64,000 bases of DNA from Micromonospora_H sonneratiae (GTDB taxonomy: Bacteria > Actinomycetota > Actinomycetes > Mycobacteriales > Micromonosporaceae). The translations under genes and the position numbers were made by a program. The stretch spans positions 124,001 through 188,000 of the forward strand of contig NZ_JBHTMP010000002.1 of NCBI RefSeq assembly GCF_042679305.1. Reading direction: 5' to 3'. Under the pieces are notes generated by a model. That model did no database searches. It was given only the letters and a program-made list of their open reading frames with translations, and was not told the DNA's origin. Shown piece after piece: positions 1-8,145 of this stretch (the stretch's first letter is position 1; each line of letters starts with the position of its first letter).

Positions 1-8
1 GTGTTGTT

Positions 9-1280
9 ATGGCACCCCGGCTGGTCGGCTGGCGGGGCCAGTCGAGACCGGTCGGGGCTGCGGCCGGAGCGTCCGAGGCTTTGTCGTTGCCGGACCGGGT
101 CGGCACGCCACAGTGGGGTGGCTGGTCGGTACAGCGCCGCCCGCTGGGCGCCGCCTCGATGATCTTCACCAGTGAGAACTGGTGGTACGAGCCGGTGAGC
201 ACGGGCACAGTGGCGGCGGTCTCGGCGGGTACCGACGAATATCGCCTGCTGTCCGACGGCTGGGGCACCCGGGCTGGAGAGGAGTCGATACTCTCCGGCG
301 ACGGCGACCTCGTGGCCACGCCCAACCAACTTGTGGACCTGCGTACGGGAAAGACTCGTGGCCTGCCTACCGTCGGTGGCACCGAGGACACCTTCCCGGT
401 TGCCTGGTCCAGGGATGGTGACCGGCTGGCCGTTGTCGGTCTCAAAGGCCGGTACGTGCGGCAGTGGGATGGCTCGGTCGAGGCTCACCCCGCGACCCGG
501 ACGGTGCTGGCGGTGTGGGAGTTGGCCGCCAACCAGCTCACCACGGTTGCCGATGTTGATCCACGAACGCTTTTCTACGGCTGGCTGGCGGCGTTCAGCC
601 CGGACGGCCGTATGCTCGCCTACCAGTCGGGGAGAACCGTCACCGTGGTGACGATCGGCAGCGAGGGGCGAAGCCAGTTCACCGTGCCCGACGACACCCA
701 GCTCGCCGGTAAGGGCGCGTGGACGCCGGACGGTCGCGGGTTGACGCTGGTGACCCAGCGGCGCTGCTGTACGGGTGATGCGTACGCGTCCAAGTGGCTG
801 TTGCGCATCGTGGATCCCAGCTCCGGAGCGGATCTGGCGGCGAAGCCCTTCGCTGAGCAGGCGGGGCTGGTCGCGCTGCGCCTGTTGGGCTGGGCACCGG
901 ACGGGGCGGCTGTGGTGGCCCGCTATCATCCCAGGCCGGGTACGAAGGTGGTTGGTTTCGGCGTAGAAGACGGCATCACCTTCGGCGGATGGACCGAGTA
1001 CCGGACGGACGTGGTGGCCCTGTCCGGCAGCGACATCCGGGGGCTGCTTACCGGCACGGGGGAACAGATGCATGGTGTCGACATCGCCGACGAGGTGATC
1101 GCCAGCGGCCGTACCCACCCCGGCAAGATGCCGCCCGGCGGTATGGGGCCGGAGTACCGGATGTACCTCAAGATCGCTGGCCTGGTGCTCGTCGGGGTTC
1201 TAGTCATCGCGGGAATACTCCTGACAAACTTAATCATCCGCAGAAAACGCCGCCGCAGGAGAACAGTCGGGACGGCGTAG
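9..1280 (+). CDS. Beta-propeller-like protein with C-terminal membrane anchor (5' end may lie outside the window)
   Basis: About 423 residues from the first ATG, but the frame is open to the window edge, so the true start may be upstream. Four short TolB/WD40-like blade motifs of the form W/F-S/T-x-DGR recur (around residues 133-137, 198-202, 237-241 and 297-301), which suggests a beta-propeller domain. A hydrophobic helix at about 390-412 is followed by a run of Arg/Lys to the end, as expected for a single C-terminal transmembrane anchor with a positive cytoplasmic tail, which places the propeller outside the cell. A long Gly/Ala-rich N-terminus with no clear signal peptide supports a missing 5' end. 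The ligand or substrate is not recognisable. Confidence 0.6.
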   Translation: MAPRLVGWRGQSRPVGAAAGASEALSLPDRVGTPQWGGWSVQRRPLGAASMIFTSENWWYEPVSTGTVAAVSAGTDEYRLLSDGWGTRAGEESILSGDGDLVATPNQLVDLRTGKTRGLPTVGGTEDTFPVAWSRDGDRLAVVGLKGRYVRQWDGSVEAHPATRTVLAVWELAANQLTTVADVDPRTLFYGWLAAFSPDGRMLAYQSGRTVTVVTIGSEGRSQFTVPDDTQLAGKGAWTPDGRGLTLVTQRRCCTGDAYASKWLLRIVDPSSGADLAAKPFAEQAGLVALRLLGWAPDGAAVVARYHPRPGTKVVGFGVEDGITFGGWTEYRTDVVALSGSDIRGLLTGTGEQMHGVDIADEVIASGRTHPGKMPPGGMGPEYRMYLKIAGLVLVGVLVIAGILLTNLIIRRKRRRRRTVGTA

Positions 1281-1281
1281 G

Positions 1282-1730
1282 GTCTTGCTGGACTGGGATC
1301 CGGACCGGCACCGGACCCGCCGTCATCGCAACACTGCGATCAGCTACCACCACACCAGCGGCGAGGCCGACATCGCTCGCGTCACCAGACGTATTAACCG
1401 CCGACCACACGACCTCATCGCCGCCGTGACCAGCGGCATCCCTAGACTGCAATGGCCCTGAGCTGACGCCGCCAGTACTACGAGCCGAACGGGCAAGCAG
1501 CCGTTCGCGTATATGTAGATCATCGACGATGACGGCGGCGCGGAACCCGACACTGGTCCACCGACCAACTGATTGCCGTGCTACAGCAGGCGCGCGCCGC
1601 CATCCTCGCGGACAACTCCGACCTGACGTTGAGAGGTGCGACCGCAGGCTTCACCAGCCGCCGCACCATCACAACCAGCGGCGATAATCCGTACCGTCTC
1701 GCCGCCCTGCCATTACGCGACGCCGCATAG
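1282..1730 (+). pseudogene. Decayed coding remnants in two frames
   Basis: No intact gene fits here, but two stretches translate into protein-like sequence that ends in stops. Frame 1 from 1282 gives an Arg/His-rich segment (LDWDPDRHRTRRHRN near its start) ending at a TGA at 1459-1461. Frame 3 from about 1533 gives a segment with a QLIAVLQQARAAILAD helix, ending at a TAG at 1728-1730. Between them the frame must change at least once. Neither piece has a plausible start. I read them as eroded genes, consistent with the neighbouring frameshifted gene and the tRNA scar. Family unknown. Confidence 0.3.
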
Positions 1731-1731
1731 G

Positions 1732-1766
1732 CTCCCATCCTCGGCCAACTCGGCTGAGGATGGGAG
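1732..1766. terminator. Hairpin with 11-bp perfect stem
   Basis: CTCCCATCCTC at 1732-1742 is the exact reverse complement of GAGGATGGGAG at 1756-1766, with a 13-nt loop. It starts directly after the stop of the upstream remnant (TAG at 1728-1730). That position suggests a rho-independent-type terminator without a strong U-tract, which is common in actinobacteria. It could instead be an end structure of a lost mobile element. Confidence 0.45.
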
Positions 1767-1923
1767 GCCATCCAAAGCCTTGCGTGTGGGCTCCCTCGAG
1801 CGGACGGACCCCAGTGAGATCTCGCTGGGGCGATCCAAGTTCGAGCCGATTGAACGGGCTGGCTGGGAACGGCCCCTACTCAAGGCGGTCGCAGCGCTAT
1901 CGACGAAACCTATCAAGCCCACC

Positions 1924-2360
1924 ATGGCGACCTGGCATTACAGTAGCCTCGGCATCCCGATCGCTGCACTCGGCGCCGACCACGTAACGATTGGTGGCTA
2001 TACAGATGCGATCACTGTCGATAGCGCCGATCGCCTACGAGGGTGGGTTGGTGCGGTCGCCGCTGCCGCCGGGCTGGACGCAGCTGAAATCGCGGGGCAG
2101 GCGCGGCGCGCAATTGCCGAATGTGAACGCGCCCTGAAACGGAAGGATTTCTGGGCGCTCTCGACAGTGCCGCTGCCCGCCGAACTCGCTCCGTTAGACG
2201 CCACCTGGCTGGTGTACAGGAGTTGGACGCACTCATCAACGCGTTGCAGGCAAACTCAGGATGGATTGCTAACCTGGCTCGAAAGCTCTTGTCTGAGATA
2301 ACCGACGAGGCCCTCCGGAGTCGTATTGCTACTTCGGTGCTCAGCCGTGGCGTGGAATAA
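1924..2360 (+). pseudogene. Frameshifted hypothetical gene
   Basis: Frame 1 from an ATG at 1924 reads as normal protein (MATWHYSSLGIPIAALGA, then AEIAGQARRAIAECERALK) until about 2205. It then degenerates into a Ser/Thr/Arg/Cys-rich shadow. At that point frame 3 becomes protein-like (VQELDALINALQANSGWIA, then LARKLLSEITDEALRSRIA) and stops at TAA 2358-2360. One indel near 2200-2215 would join them into a protein of about 145 residues. The protein-like frame may extend upstream to about 1790, so the true start is uncertain. Composition is less GC-rich than the neighbours. I do not recognise the family. A programmed frameshift is possible, but no slippery heptamer was noted. Confidence 0.4.
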
Positions 2361-2586
2361 CCCAGATAGGTCGGTCGACCCTGCCCACAGCGAAGTTGCA
2401 CGCACATTCCATGCGATCGGCGAACCTACGGCGGCGAAGGCTTTTGACGATGGGTTTACCAAAACCCGCAGCCCTCTTACCGACCTTCAGTACGCGAGCA
2501 CAGCAACAGCCCGCTGCGACCGGCCCACGTAGACAGGAAAACGGAAAGCCGCAGGTCATCTGTCTGCGGACACGGGCGGAGCTGCG
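2361..2586. other. Intergenic DNA between the decayed gene and the tRNA fragment
   Basis: I see no protein-like reading frame, transposase motif or strong hairpin here. Together with the degenerate genes to the left it forms the inner side of the tRNA-Arg half-gene junction, so it may be the remaining edge of an integrated element. Confidence 0.3.
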
Positions 2587-2626
2587 TGTTAGGAAACCGT
2601 TGCTCTATCCCCTGAGCTACGAGGGA
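2587..2626 (-). pseudogene. 5' half of tRNA-Arg(CCU), probable attachment-site scar
   Basis: Read on the minus strand from 2626: an acceptor strand TCCCTCG, then TA, a perfect D-arm (GCTC, loop AGGGGATA, GAGC), an anticodon 5' strand ACGGT, and a loop TTCCTAA carrying anticodon CCT (plus-strand 2591-2593). After the loop the sequence is CACGC, which cannot pair with ACGGT, and no variable arm, T-arm or acceptor 3' strand follows. The match to a tRNA-Arg therefore stops at the 3' side of the anticodon loop. A break at this point is typical of tyrosine-recombinase crossovers in tRNA genes. No integrase gene is present in the window. It is not a functional tRNA. Confidence 0.6.
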
Positions 2627-2785
2627 GCGAGTGCCCAGCTTACCTGTGACCAGAGACCTATGAGCGCCCACGAGTGCTCGTCGTGTTCGGGGCGACGTGA
2701 CCTGCTGGCGGACAGGGCACCTGACGAACTGTGGTCGGTGTAGCGGGGCTGCTGGTGCGGGGGGATACCCCCCCATGAACGGCCA

Positions 2786-2816
2786 CCGCCCTGCCCGCGT
2801 TCGGCGGGCAGGGCGG
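2786..2816 (-). terminator. Terminator hairpin downstream of proS
   Basis: A perfect 13-bp stem (CCGCCCTGCCCGC at 2786-2798 with GCGGGCAGGGCGG at 2804-2816) encloses a 5-nt loop. It lies 25 nt past the proS stop on the minus strand. A second tight G6/C6 hairpin lies just beyond it at about 2757-2773. Confidence 0.7.
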
Positions 2817-2840
2817 CAGGTTGTTGTGTCTGCCGTACCG

Positions 2841-4547
2841 CTATCTCGCCAGGTCGACTGCCTTCCGTACGTGTTCGACCACCTGGTCCAGCGGGATCCG
2901 ATCGGTCTGGCCGCTGGCCCGATCGGTGAACTCGACGACGCCGTCGGCCAGGGTCCGTTTGCCGACCGTGATCCGTAGCGGAATGCCGACGAGTTCGACG
3001 TCGCGGAACTTCACTCCGGCCCGCTCCGCACGGTCGTCGATGATCACCTCGACCCGTTCTGCGAGGAGTTGCTGGTAGATCTGCTCGCCGGCCTCGGCGA
3101 CGGTTGTGTTGTCGGACTGGGCGACCACGACCGCGACGTGGAACGGGGCGACGGGCATCGGCCAGACGATGCCCCTGTCGTCGTGGTGCCCCTCGATGAT
3201 TGCGGCCATGGCGCGTTCCACACCGATCCCGTAACTGCCCATGATGACCCTGGTACGGGCACCGGTCGGGTCGAGCACCGTCGCGTCGAGCGCGTCACTG
3301 TACTTGTAGCCCAGCTTGAAGATGTGGCCGACCTCGATCGCCCGCTGGACCTGTAGCGGCTGTCCGCAGCGTACGCACGGCTCGCCGGCAGCCACCTCCC
3401 GCAGGTCGGCCCAGGTGCCGACGGAGATGTGCCGGTCGACGTCGACGCCCCGCAGGTGTACGTCGTCGATGTTCGCGCCGGTGAACATGTTCCGCCGGCC
3501 GCGTAGTGCCTCGTCGGCGAGGATCGGCAGATCGGTCACCCCGACCGCGCCCAGGCTGCCCGGCGAGGCCCCCAGGGCGGCCCGGATCTCGTCCGCGTGT
3601 GCCGGACGCAGGGTAGTCGCCCCGGTCGCGTCGGCGAGCTTCTGTTCGCTCAGCACGTGGTCGCCGCGCAGCAGTACGAGCGTCAACTGGTCGTCCAGGA
3701 CGAATACCAGCGTCTTGACCTGCCGGTCGCCGGGGGCGCCGAACCGTACGGCGAGGTCGTCGATGGTGCGTACGCCCGGGGTGTCGAACCGTTCCGGGAC
3801 GGCGAGGCCCTCGTCGTCGGTGCTCGGCTCCAGCCGTGCGGTCGCCTTCTCCGTGTTGGCCGCGTACTCGCAGGCAGCGCAGTGCACCACGAAGTCCTCG
3901 CCCACCGCCGAGGGGAACATGAACTCCGTCGAGGCCGCGCCGCCCATGCTGCCGCTGGACGCCTCCACCGGGATGGCCGAGATCCCCAGCCGGGAGAAGA
4001 TCCGGACGTACGCCTCGTGGTGCAGGTCGAAGGACCGGTCCAGACCCTCCGGGGCCAGGTCGAAGCTGTAGGAGTCCTTCATCGTGAACTCCCGGGTCCG
4101 CATCAGCCCGGCCTTGGGGCGGGGCTCGTCCCGGAACTTGGTCTGGAACTGGTACCACATCTGCGGGAGGTCGCGGTAGGAGTTCAACTCCAGCGCCAGC
4201 GTCGTGAAGATCTCCTCGTGCGTCATGCCGAGGGCCAGGTCAGCACCCCTGCGGTCACGCAGCCGGAACATCTCCTCGCCCATGATGTCCCACCGGCCAC
4301 TCCTGCGCCAGATCTCGGCGGGGTGCAGCGCCGGCAGGGAGAACTCCTGGGACCCGATCCGGTTCATCTCCTCGCGGATCACGTCGATGATTTTCGACCG
4401 TACCCGTACCGCCAGTGGCAGCAGTGAGTAGTGGCCCGCCATCAACTGGCGGATGTAACCCGCTCGGAGTAGAAGCCGATGGCTCGGCGCATCCGCCTCT
4501 GTCGGATCCTCCCGCAGGGTCGGTATGTGCATCTGAGACCAGCGCAT
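2841..4547 (-). CDS. proS: Proline--tRNA ligase
   Basis: A 568-residue bacterial-type prolyl-tRNA synthetase, which charges tRNA-Pro with proline in the cytoplasm. Class II motifs are visible: the N-terminal dimer and motif 1 region (RWDIMGEEMFRLRDRRG), motif 2 (FRDEPRPKAGLMRTREF), the proline-site TxE (GMTHEEI) and motif 3 (GSYGIGVERAMAAI). Between motifs 2 and 3 sits the roughly 180-residue editing (INS/YbaK-like) domain expected of the long bacterial type, followed by the anticodon-binding domain. Length is normal for the type. The start is the ATG at 4547, beginning MRWSQMHIPTLREDP, as in homologues. It is monocistronic and ends at a strong hairpin. Confidence 0.95.
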   Translation of the reverse strand: MRWSQMHIPTLREDPTEADAPSHRLLLRAGYIRQLMAGHYSLLPLAVRVRSKIIDVIREEMNRIGSQEFSLPALHPAEIWRRSGRWDIMGEEMFRLRDRRGADLALGMTHEEIFTTLALELNSYRDLPQMWYQFQTKFRDEPRPKAGLMRTREFTMKDSYSFDLAPEGLDRSFDLHHEAYVRIFSRLGISAIPVEASSGSMGGAASTEFMFPSAVGEDFVVHCAACEYAANTEKATARLEPSTDDEGLAVPERFDTPGVRTIDDLAVRFGAPGDRQVKTLVFVLDDQLTLVLLRGDHVLSEQKLADATGATTLRPAHADEIRAALGASPGSLGAVGVTDLPILADEALRGRRNMFTGANIDDVHLRGVDVDRHISVGTWADLREVAAGEPCVRCGQPLQVQRAIEVGHIFKLGYKYSDALDATVLDPTGARTRVIMGSYGIGVERAMAAIIEGHHDDRGIVWPMPVAPFHVAVVVAQSDNTTVAEAGEQIYQQLLAERVEVIIDDRAERAGVKFRDVELVGIPLRITVGKRTLADGVVEFTDRASGQTDRIPLDQVVEHVRKAVDLAR

Positions 4548-4682
4548 GATGGGTAGCTCTCGTTAGAGGTTCAGGGTCAGGCCATCATCGGCCGGGGTAC
4601 GCGTGGAGCAAACCGGATTTTAGTGCGGCGAACCGGGCCGGGGCCGGACCCTCGTCGGAACGACGCGGGTCGCTACCCACGC

Positions 4683-5135
4683 TCAGGCTGGCCGGTCAGG
4701 ATCCCCGCCAGCCAACGGATTGTCCGACTTCGTCGGTGCGCTGCCCGGTCCTGTCCGCCAACTTTCCGAGGACGGCGACGCAGTAGTGCGTCCAGCTGCC
4801 TCGTCCAGGAGGGCGCGCGCCGTCGACCGGGCATCGGCGAGGATCCGCTCCGCCTCGACCCTGGCGGCGTCCGTGACGTCGTCGGCCTGTCTTTCAGCCA
4901 GGCTGAGGATCTGTTCGACCCTGGTGCCAAGGTTGGCCATCGTCGGCCGTTCGGTCTCGGACCGACCCGTGGTCTCCGGCGCGGACAGGTCCCTACCCGG
5001 CCCGACGAAGGAGAGCGCCATGCCGACCAGGGTGATGACGACGCCGGGCCAGATGGCGACCGAGCCGAGGTAGCCGCCGCCAGCGGTACCGATGCCGAGC
5101 CCGACCAACAGTATCGAAAAGGACCTGAGGGACAT
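4683..5135 (-). CDS. Small membrane protein with coiled-coil (DivIVA/AtpF-like) domain
   Basis: 150 residues. The start is the ATG at 5135, chosen because AGGAGG lies 5-6 nt upstream; the frame is open further upstream without a better site. Two adjacent hydrophobic helices (residues about 5-21 and 24-43) make a hairpin anchor. A charged Ala/Glu/Arg-rich helix (about 65-115, EQILSLAERQADDVTDAARV then EAERILADARSTARALLDEA) follows, with the heptad-like spacing seen in DivIVA/Wag31-type and ATP-synthase-b-like stalks. The C-terminus is Ser/Pro-rich. It may be a membrane-tethered scaffold in cell-envelope or division work, but no specific function is shown. It is transcribed in the same direction as the lipoprotein gene upstream, with a 68-nt gap. 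Confidence 0.65.
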   Translation of the reverse strand: MSLRSFSILLVGLGIGTAGGGYLGSVAIWPGVVITLVGMALSFVGPGRDLSAPETTGRSETERPTMANLGTRVEQILSLAERQADDVTDAARVEAERILADARSTARALLDEAAGRTTASPSSESWRTGPGSAPTKSDNPLAGGDPDRPA

Positions 5136-5203
5136 CGTTCCTCCTCGACCTCGGCAGTCGAGGTTCAGATTTGCAGGCGGGGTCAAGGGAGGTGCCGACA
5201 GTG

Positions 5204-6061
5204 TTACATCGCCTGCCAGGTGGCCCCGGTGTCGGTGCTGCGCAGCAGCTTGGCGTCCTCAGTGGCCACATACATCGTGCCGCCGTCGACGGTGAAGGCG
5301 GCCGGGGCGTTCGGTACGCGACCACCGGTCGTCGACCAGGCGGCACCCCCGTCGGTCGAGCGTAGGATCTGGCCGTCCGGAGCGACCGCCCACAACTGCG
5401 TGGGCTCCGACCAGTGGAGCAGTCGCAGGGCGGGACCGCTGGCCGACGACCAGGTACGGCCACCGTCGCCGGATCGCCGTACCCCCTGATCGGTTGCGGC
5501 AAGAAGCGTCTCGGCCCGACCGGGGTCGACGGCGAGGTCGTTCGTCTCGACCGTCGAGCGGACCTGCCAGTTGACCCGATCGGTGCTGGCCATCAGCGAC
5601 GCGGTGGTGGAGTCCAGTCCGTAGACGATGCCCTGCGCCACCCGCAGGGCGTGGAAGTCGGCCTTCCCGGCCAGCGACAGAGTCCGCCAGTTGTGCCCTG
5701 CGTCGGTCGATTCGATCAACCCGAGGTGCGCCGGCCCGCCTTCGCCGGGGGCGGGGTGGCCGGAGGCGAGGAACCGGTCAGCTCCGGCGATGGCGAAACC
5801 CATCGTGTCCTGTTTGCCGTTGCCCACCCGTTTCGCCGGTTCGGCGGCTGAAACCCGGAACACTCCGTGGTGGGTCGCGACATAGAGCCGCCCGTCACCA
5901 GGGTTGACGGCGATTCCGTGCACGTGTCCGAACCCGTCCGATCCTGCGGAATCGACAGCCGTGCTCTGACATGCTGCCGTCGCCAGCATGGCCAGGCCCA
6001 GTAGGCCGATGCCGATCCTGGTAGGAAGTCGCTTCCCACGGTTCTGTTGCCGGATAGGCAC
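5204..6061 (-). CDS. BNR-repeat lipoprotein (F510_1955-family glycosylhydrolase-like)
   Basis: 285 residues. The N-terminus is a lipoprotein signal: basic start, hydrophobic core and lipobox LATAAC, with the acylated Cys at about residue 31. The mature part has repeated Asp-box (BNR) motifs: STDAGHNWRTL, RSGDGGRTWSS, RSTDGGAAWST and RSTDTGATWQA, the signature of sialidase/glycosidase-type beta-propellers. It resembles the family named F510_1955 glycosylhydrolase, though catalysis is unproven and it may only bind a ligand. It should sit on the outer face of the membrane. Its start is 74 nt from a 45-bp perfect palindrome, on whose other side lies the divergent DUF2752 gene, so both may share one operator. 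Confidence 0.75.
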   Translation of the reverse strand: MPIRQQNRGKRLPTRIGIGLLGLAMLATAACQSTAVDSAGSDGFGHVHGIAVNPGDGRLYVATHHGVFRVSAAEPAKRVGNGKQDTMGFAIAGADRFLASGHPAPGEGGPAHLGLIESTDAGHNWRTLSLAGKADFHALRVAQGIVYGLDSTTASLMASTDRVNWQVRSTVETNDLAVDPGRAETLLAATDQGVRRSGDGGRTWSSASGPALRLLHWSEPTQLWAVAPDGQILRSTDGGAAWSTTGGRVPNAPAAFTVDGGTMYVATEDAKLLRSTDTGATWQAM

Positions 6062-6134
6062 AACTCACTCCTTCGCGACGTGATCGTCCGACGCCGTACA
6101 ACTGCCGGATGCCGTACAACTGCCCGGCCCGGTG

Positions 6135-6179
6135 CTACTAGTACGCCATAGTAGGTGACCTACTATGGCGTACTAGTAG
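6135..6179. promoter_or_regulatory. 45-bp perfect palindrome, candidate operator
   Basis: Left arm 6135-6155 (21 nt) is the exact reverse complement of right arm 6159-6179, around a TGA spacer. It sits between the divergent lipoprotein and DUF2752 genes. Each arm contains TACTA/TAGTA-type half-sites and the centre reads GTAGGTGACCTAC. BlaI/MecI-family repressors bind dyads of related type, and a blaI-like gene lies 580 bp downstream, so it is the first candidate ligand. Perfect symmetry over two or more helical turns suggests cooperative binding of two dimers, or a cruciform-prone site. Confidence 0.75.
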
Positions 6180-6198
6180 ATGGGGAGTGGAGGTGGAC

Positions 6199-6651
6199 AT
6201 GGGGAGCCCGGTGGAGATCTCCAACGTCAGGACACATCGGTGGGCGACAGCGAGCGTGGTGGCCCTCCTCGCGGCGGCGGTCGGTTTCGTGCTGCGGTTC
6301 GACCCCACCGACCGGATCGCCGATCCCACCGGACCGTGCCTGTGGCACGCGGTGACCGGCATCAACGGGCCGAGCTGCGGCGGAACCCGGATGTTCTACT
6401 ACCTACTGCACGGTGACCTGGTGCAGGCCGCCCGGCATCATCTGCTCGCCCTGGTCGCGGTGCCGTTCCTGGCCTACGCCGGGATCCGCTGGTTCGCTGC
6501 GGTGTGGCTCGGCCGGGCGCTGCCCGCGCTACGCCTGCCCGCCTGGGCGTACGCCACCTACATCGCCGCATTCCTGCTCTACAGCACGGTGCTGCGTAAC
6601 CTTCCCTGGGCGCCGTTCACCTGGTTCGACATCCCCAACCTGACCCCGTGA
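6199..6651 (+). CDS. DUF2752 family membrane protein
   Basis: 150 residues from the ATG at 6199, chosen because GGAGG lies 5 nt upstream. A GTG at 6187 would add four residues. The DUF2752 hallmark is present: GPSCGGTRMFYYLLHGD (about residues 58-74), a variant of the C-P-x-CGGTRA motif, followed by two more hydrophobic segments. About three membrane helices are predicted (residues about 16-33, 84-105, 118-135). The family function is unknown. The palindrome ends 20 nt upstream of the start and so overlaps any promoter, which suggests tight repression or co-regulation with the divergent lipoprotein. Confidence 0.75.
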   Translation: MGSPVEISNVRTHRWATASVVALLAAAVGFVLRFDPTDRIADPTGPCLWHAVTGINGPSCGGTRMFYYLLHGDLVQAARHHLLALVAVPFLAYAGIRWFAAVWLGRALPALRLPAWAYATYIAAFLLYSTVLRNLPWAPFTWFDIPNLTP

Positions 6652-6755
6652 CCGGGGGCGCTCATGCCGGGAGTGGTCCGCCTGATGCAGGCGGGCAGGC
6701 GGGCAGCCGGCTGGCGCAGGCGTAAGCTGGCGGGAATGTCCGAAAGGCGGGTGCG

Positions 6756-7118
6756 GTGAACGGCCTTGGCGAGTTGGAAGCCGTCGTCATGGACGTGTTG
6801 TGGGAGGCAGACACCCCACTTCGCGTACGTGAGGTGCTCGACCGGCTGTCGACCAGCCGTACCCTGGCCTACACGACCGTGATGACGGTGCTGGACAACC
6901 TGCACCGTAAACAGTGGGTGCTACGCGACAAGGACGGCAAGGCGTACCGCTACCGCCCGTCCGGCACCCGCGAGGAGATCACCGCCCGGACGCTACGTCG
7001 CATGCTGGAGACCAGCACCGACCCGGATGTCGTACTCCTGCATTTTGCCCGCTCCGCATCCGTACGGGAACTGGCCGTGCTGCGGCAGGTCCTGGACGAG
7101 CGATCGGGCGACCGGTGA
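6756..7118 (+). CDS. BlaI/MecI/CopY-family transcriptional repressor
   Basis: 120 residues, GTG start preceded by GAAAGGCGGG. The winged-helix domain covers most of the protein. The recognition-helix segment LAYTTVMTVLDNLHRKQWV is typical of the family, followed by the wing (RDKDGKAYRYRPSGTREE) and a C-terminal dimerisation helix. In this family the repressor is usually cleaved or released by a partner membrane M56 peptidase. Here such a gene follows immediately, with GTGA overlap of stop and start. Natural targets may include the 45-bp palindrome upstream. In actinobacteria such pairs control diverse envelope genes, so a beta-lactam link should not be assumed. Confidence 0.88.
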   Translation: MNGLGELEAVVMDVLWEADTPLRVREVLDRLSTSRTLAYTTVMTVLDNLHRKQWVLRDKDGKAYRYRPSGTREEITARTLRRMLETSTDPDVVLLHFARSASVRELAVLRQVLDERSGDR

Positions 7119-8032
7119 GCCTCGCCCTCGCCCTGGTCGTCGGTCCGCTGGTGCTGGCCTGGCTGGCACCGGCCGTCCTGAATCCGGCGGTCCACCGGAT
7201 CCGGGACCCGTTCACCGTCCTGCTCGGCTGGCTGATCGTCACCGCCGCGACGGTGCTCACCTTCGCCGCCGGTGTGGTGCTGCTCCTGATCCCGGGCGGC
7301 CAGCAGGCCCGGCTGGGATATCTGGCGCACCAATGCTGGCTGGCCGTACGCCATCTCCAGCGCCCCGGTGTCGACGAAGCTCTCGGGGCCGTCGGTGCAC
7401 TGGCCCTGGTCGCCCTGCTGGTGCGCCTCACGACCGCGACGCTGCGGCACTGGCGGGCGCAACGCCGCTTGCGACAGGCCCACCAGGACCTGCTCACCCT
7501 GCTCGGCGGTACGACCGGCCCCGGTCCGGAGCCGGTGCTGCGGATGCCGTACGCGGCACCGGTCGCCTACAGCGTCGGTGGTCGCCGTGGCCTGGTGGTC
7601 GTCAGTGACGGCGTCGAGCAACTGCCACCGGCACAGCGTGCGGCGGTGCTCTGCCACGAGCACGCCCACCTGCGCGGTCGACACCACCTGATCGTCTCCG
7701 CCGTCGACGCCCTTGCCGCAGCCCTGCCCTGGCTGCCGTTGACCCGCCAGGCACCGGACGCCGTACGGCTGCTGGTGGAGCTGTGCGCCGACGACGCCGC
7801 CGTCCGCGCCTGTGGGCCGGGGGCGGTGGGAGCGGCGCTGATCGCGCTCTCCGAGGCGCCCCGTCCCGCCCATGCCCTGTCGATGTCCGGCTCGGACGTG
7901 GTGGTGCGCCTGCACCGCCTCCAGACTGCCGCGCCCGCTCGTCGTCTGCCGGGCCGCCTCGCGGCAACGACCGCAGCCCTGGTGGCACCGGCCCTCGCCG
8001 GTGTCCTCGCCATCGCCGCAATGTGCGGCTGA
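7115..8032 (+). CDS. M56 family membrane metallopeptidase (BlaR1-like sensor protease)
   Basis: 305 residues from the GTG at 7115, overlapping the repressor stop by 4 nt (translational coupling). Hydrophobic helices occur near residues 3-22, 34-58, 88-106 and at the C-terminus (about 284-303). The zinc-protease motif HEHAH lies in the cytoplasmic loop (about residue 183), with a downstream LCADDAA segment that can supply the third ligand, as in M56/M48-type peptidases. There is no penicillin-binding sensor domain, so this is the short actinobacterial form. Probable role: signal-dependent release of the BlaI-like repressor, by analogy with BlaR1. The signal is unknown. Confidence 0.85.
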   Translation: MSLALALVVGPLVLAWLAPAVLNPAVHRIRDPFTVLLGWLIVTAATVLTFAAGVVLLLIPGGQQARLGYLAHQCWLAVRHLQRPGVDEALGAVGALALVALLVRLTTATLRHWRAQRRLRQAHQDLLTLLGGTTGPGPEPVLRMPYAAPVAYSVGGRRGLVVVSDGVEQLPPAQRAAVLCHEHAHLRGRHHLIVSAVDALAAALPWLPLTRQAPDAVRLLVELCADDAAVRACGPGAVGAALIALSEAPRPAHALSMSGSDVVVRLHRLQTAAPARRLPGRLAATTAALVAPALAGVLAIAAMCG

Positions 8033-8145
8033 GCGCCTCCCGGATCGGGGTGACCGCCGTCTCCCGGACAGCGCTGACCACGGTCTTCGGATCTGGGCGG
8101 ACCGCCATTGCATACATCGTCATCTGCATCAGGTAGAAATGCACC

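Noticed and set aside
2477..2776. A 99-codon minus-strand protein
   Set aside because: Its LVAQGIEQRFP stretch is the translation of the tRNA-Arg fragment, not a protein.
6756..8032. A beta-lactamase regulation locus in the strict sense
   Set aside because: No beta-lactamase or penicillin-binding gene is adjacent, and the M56 protein lacks a sensor domain.
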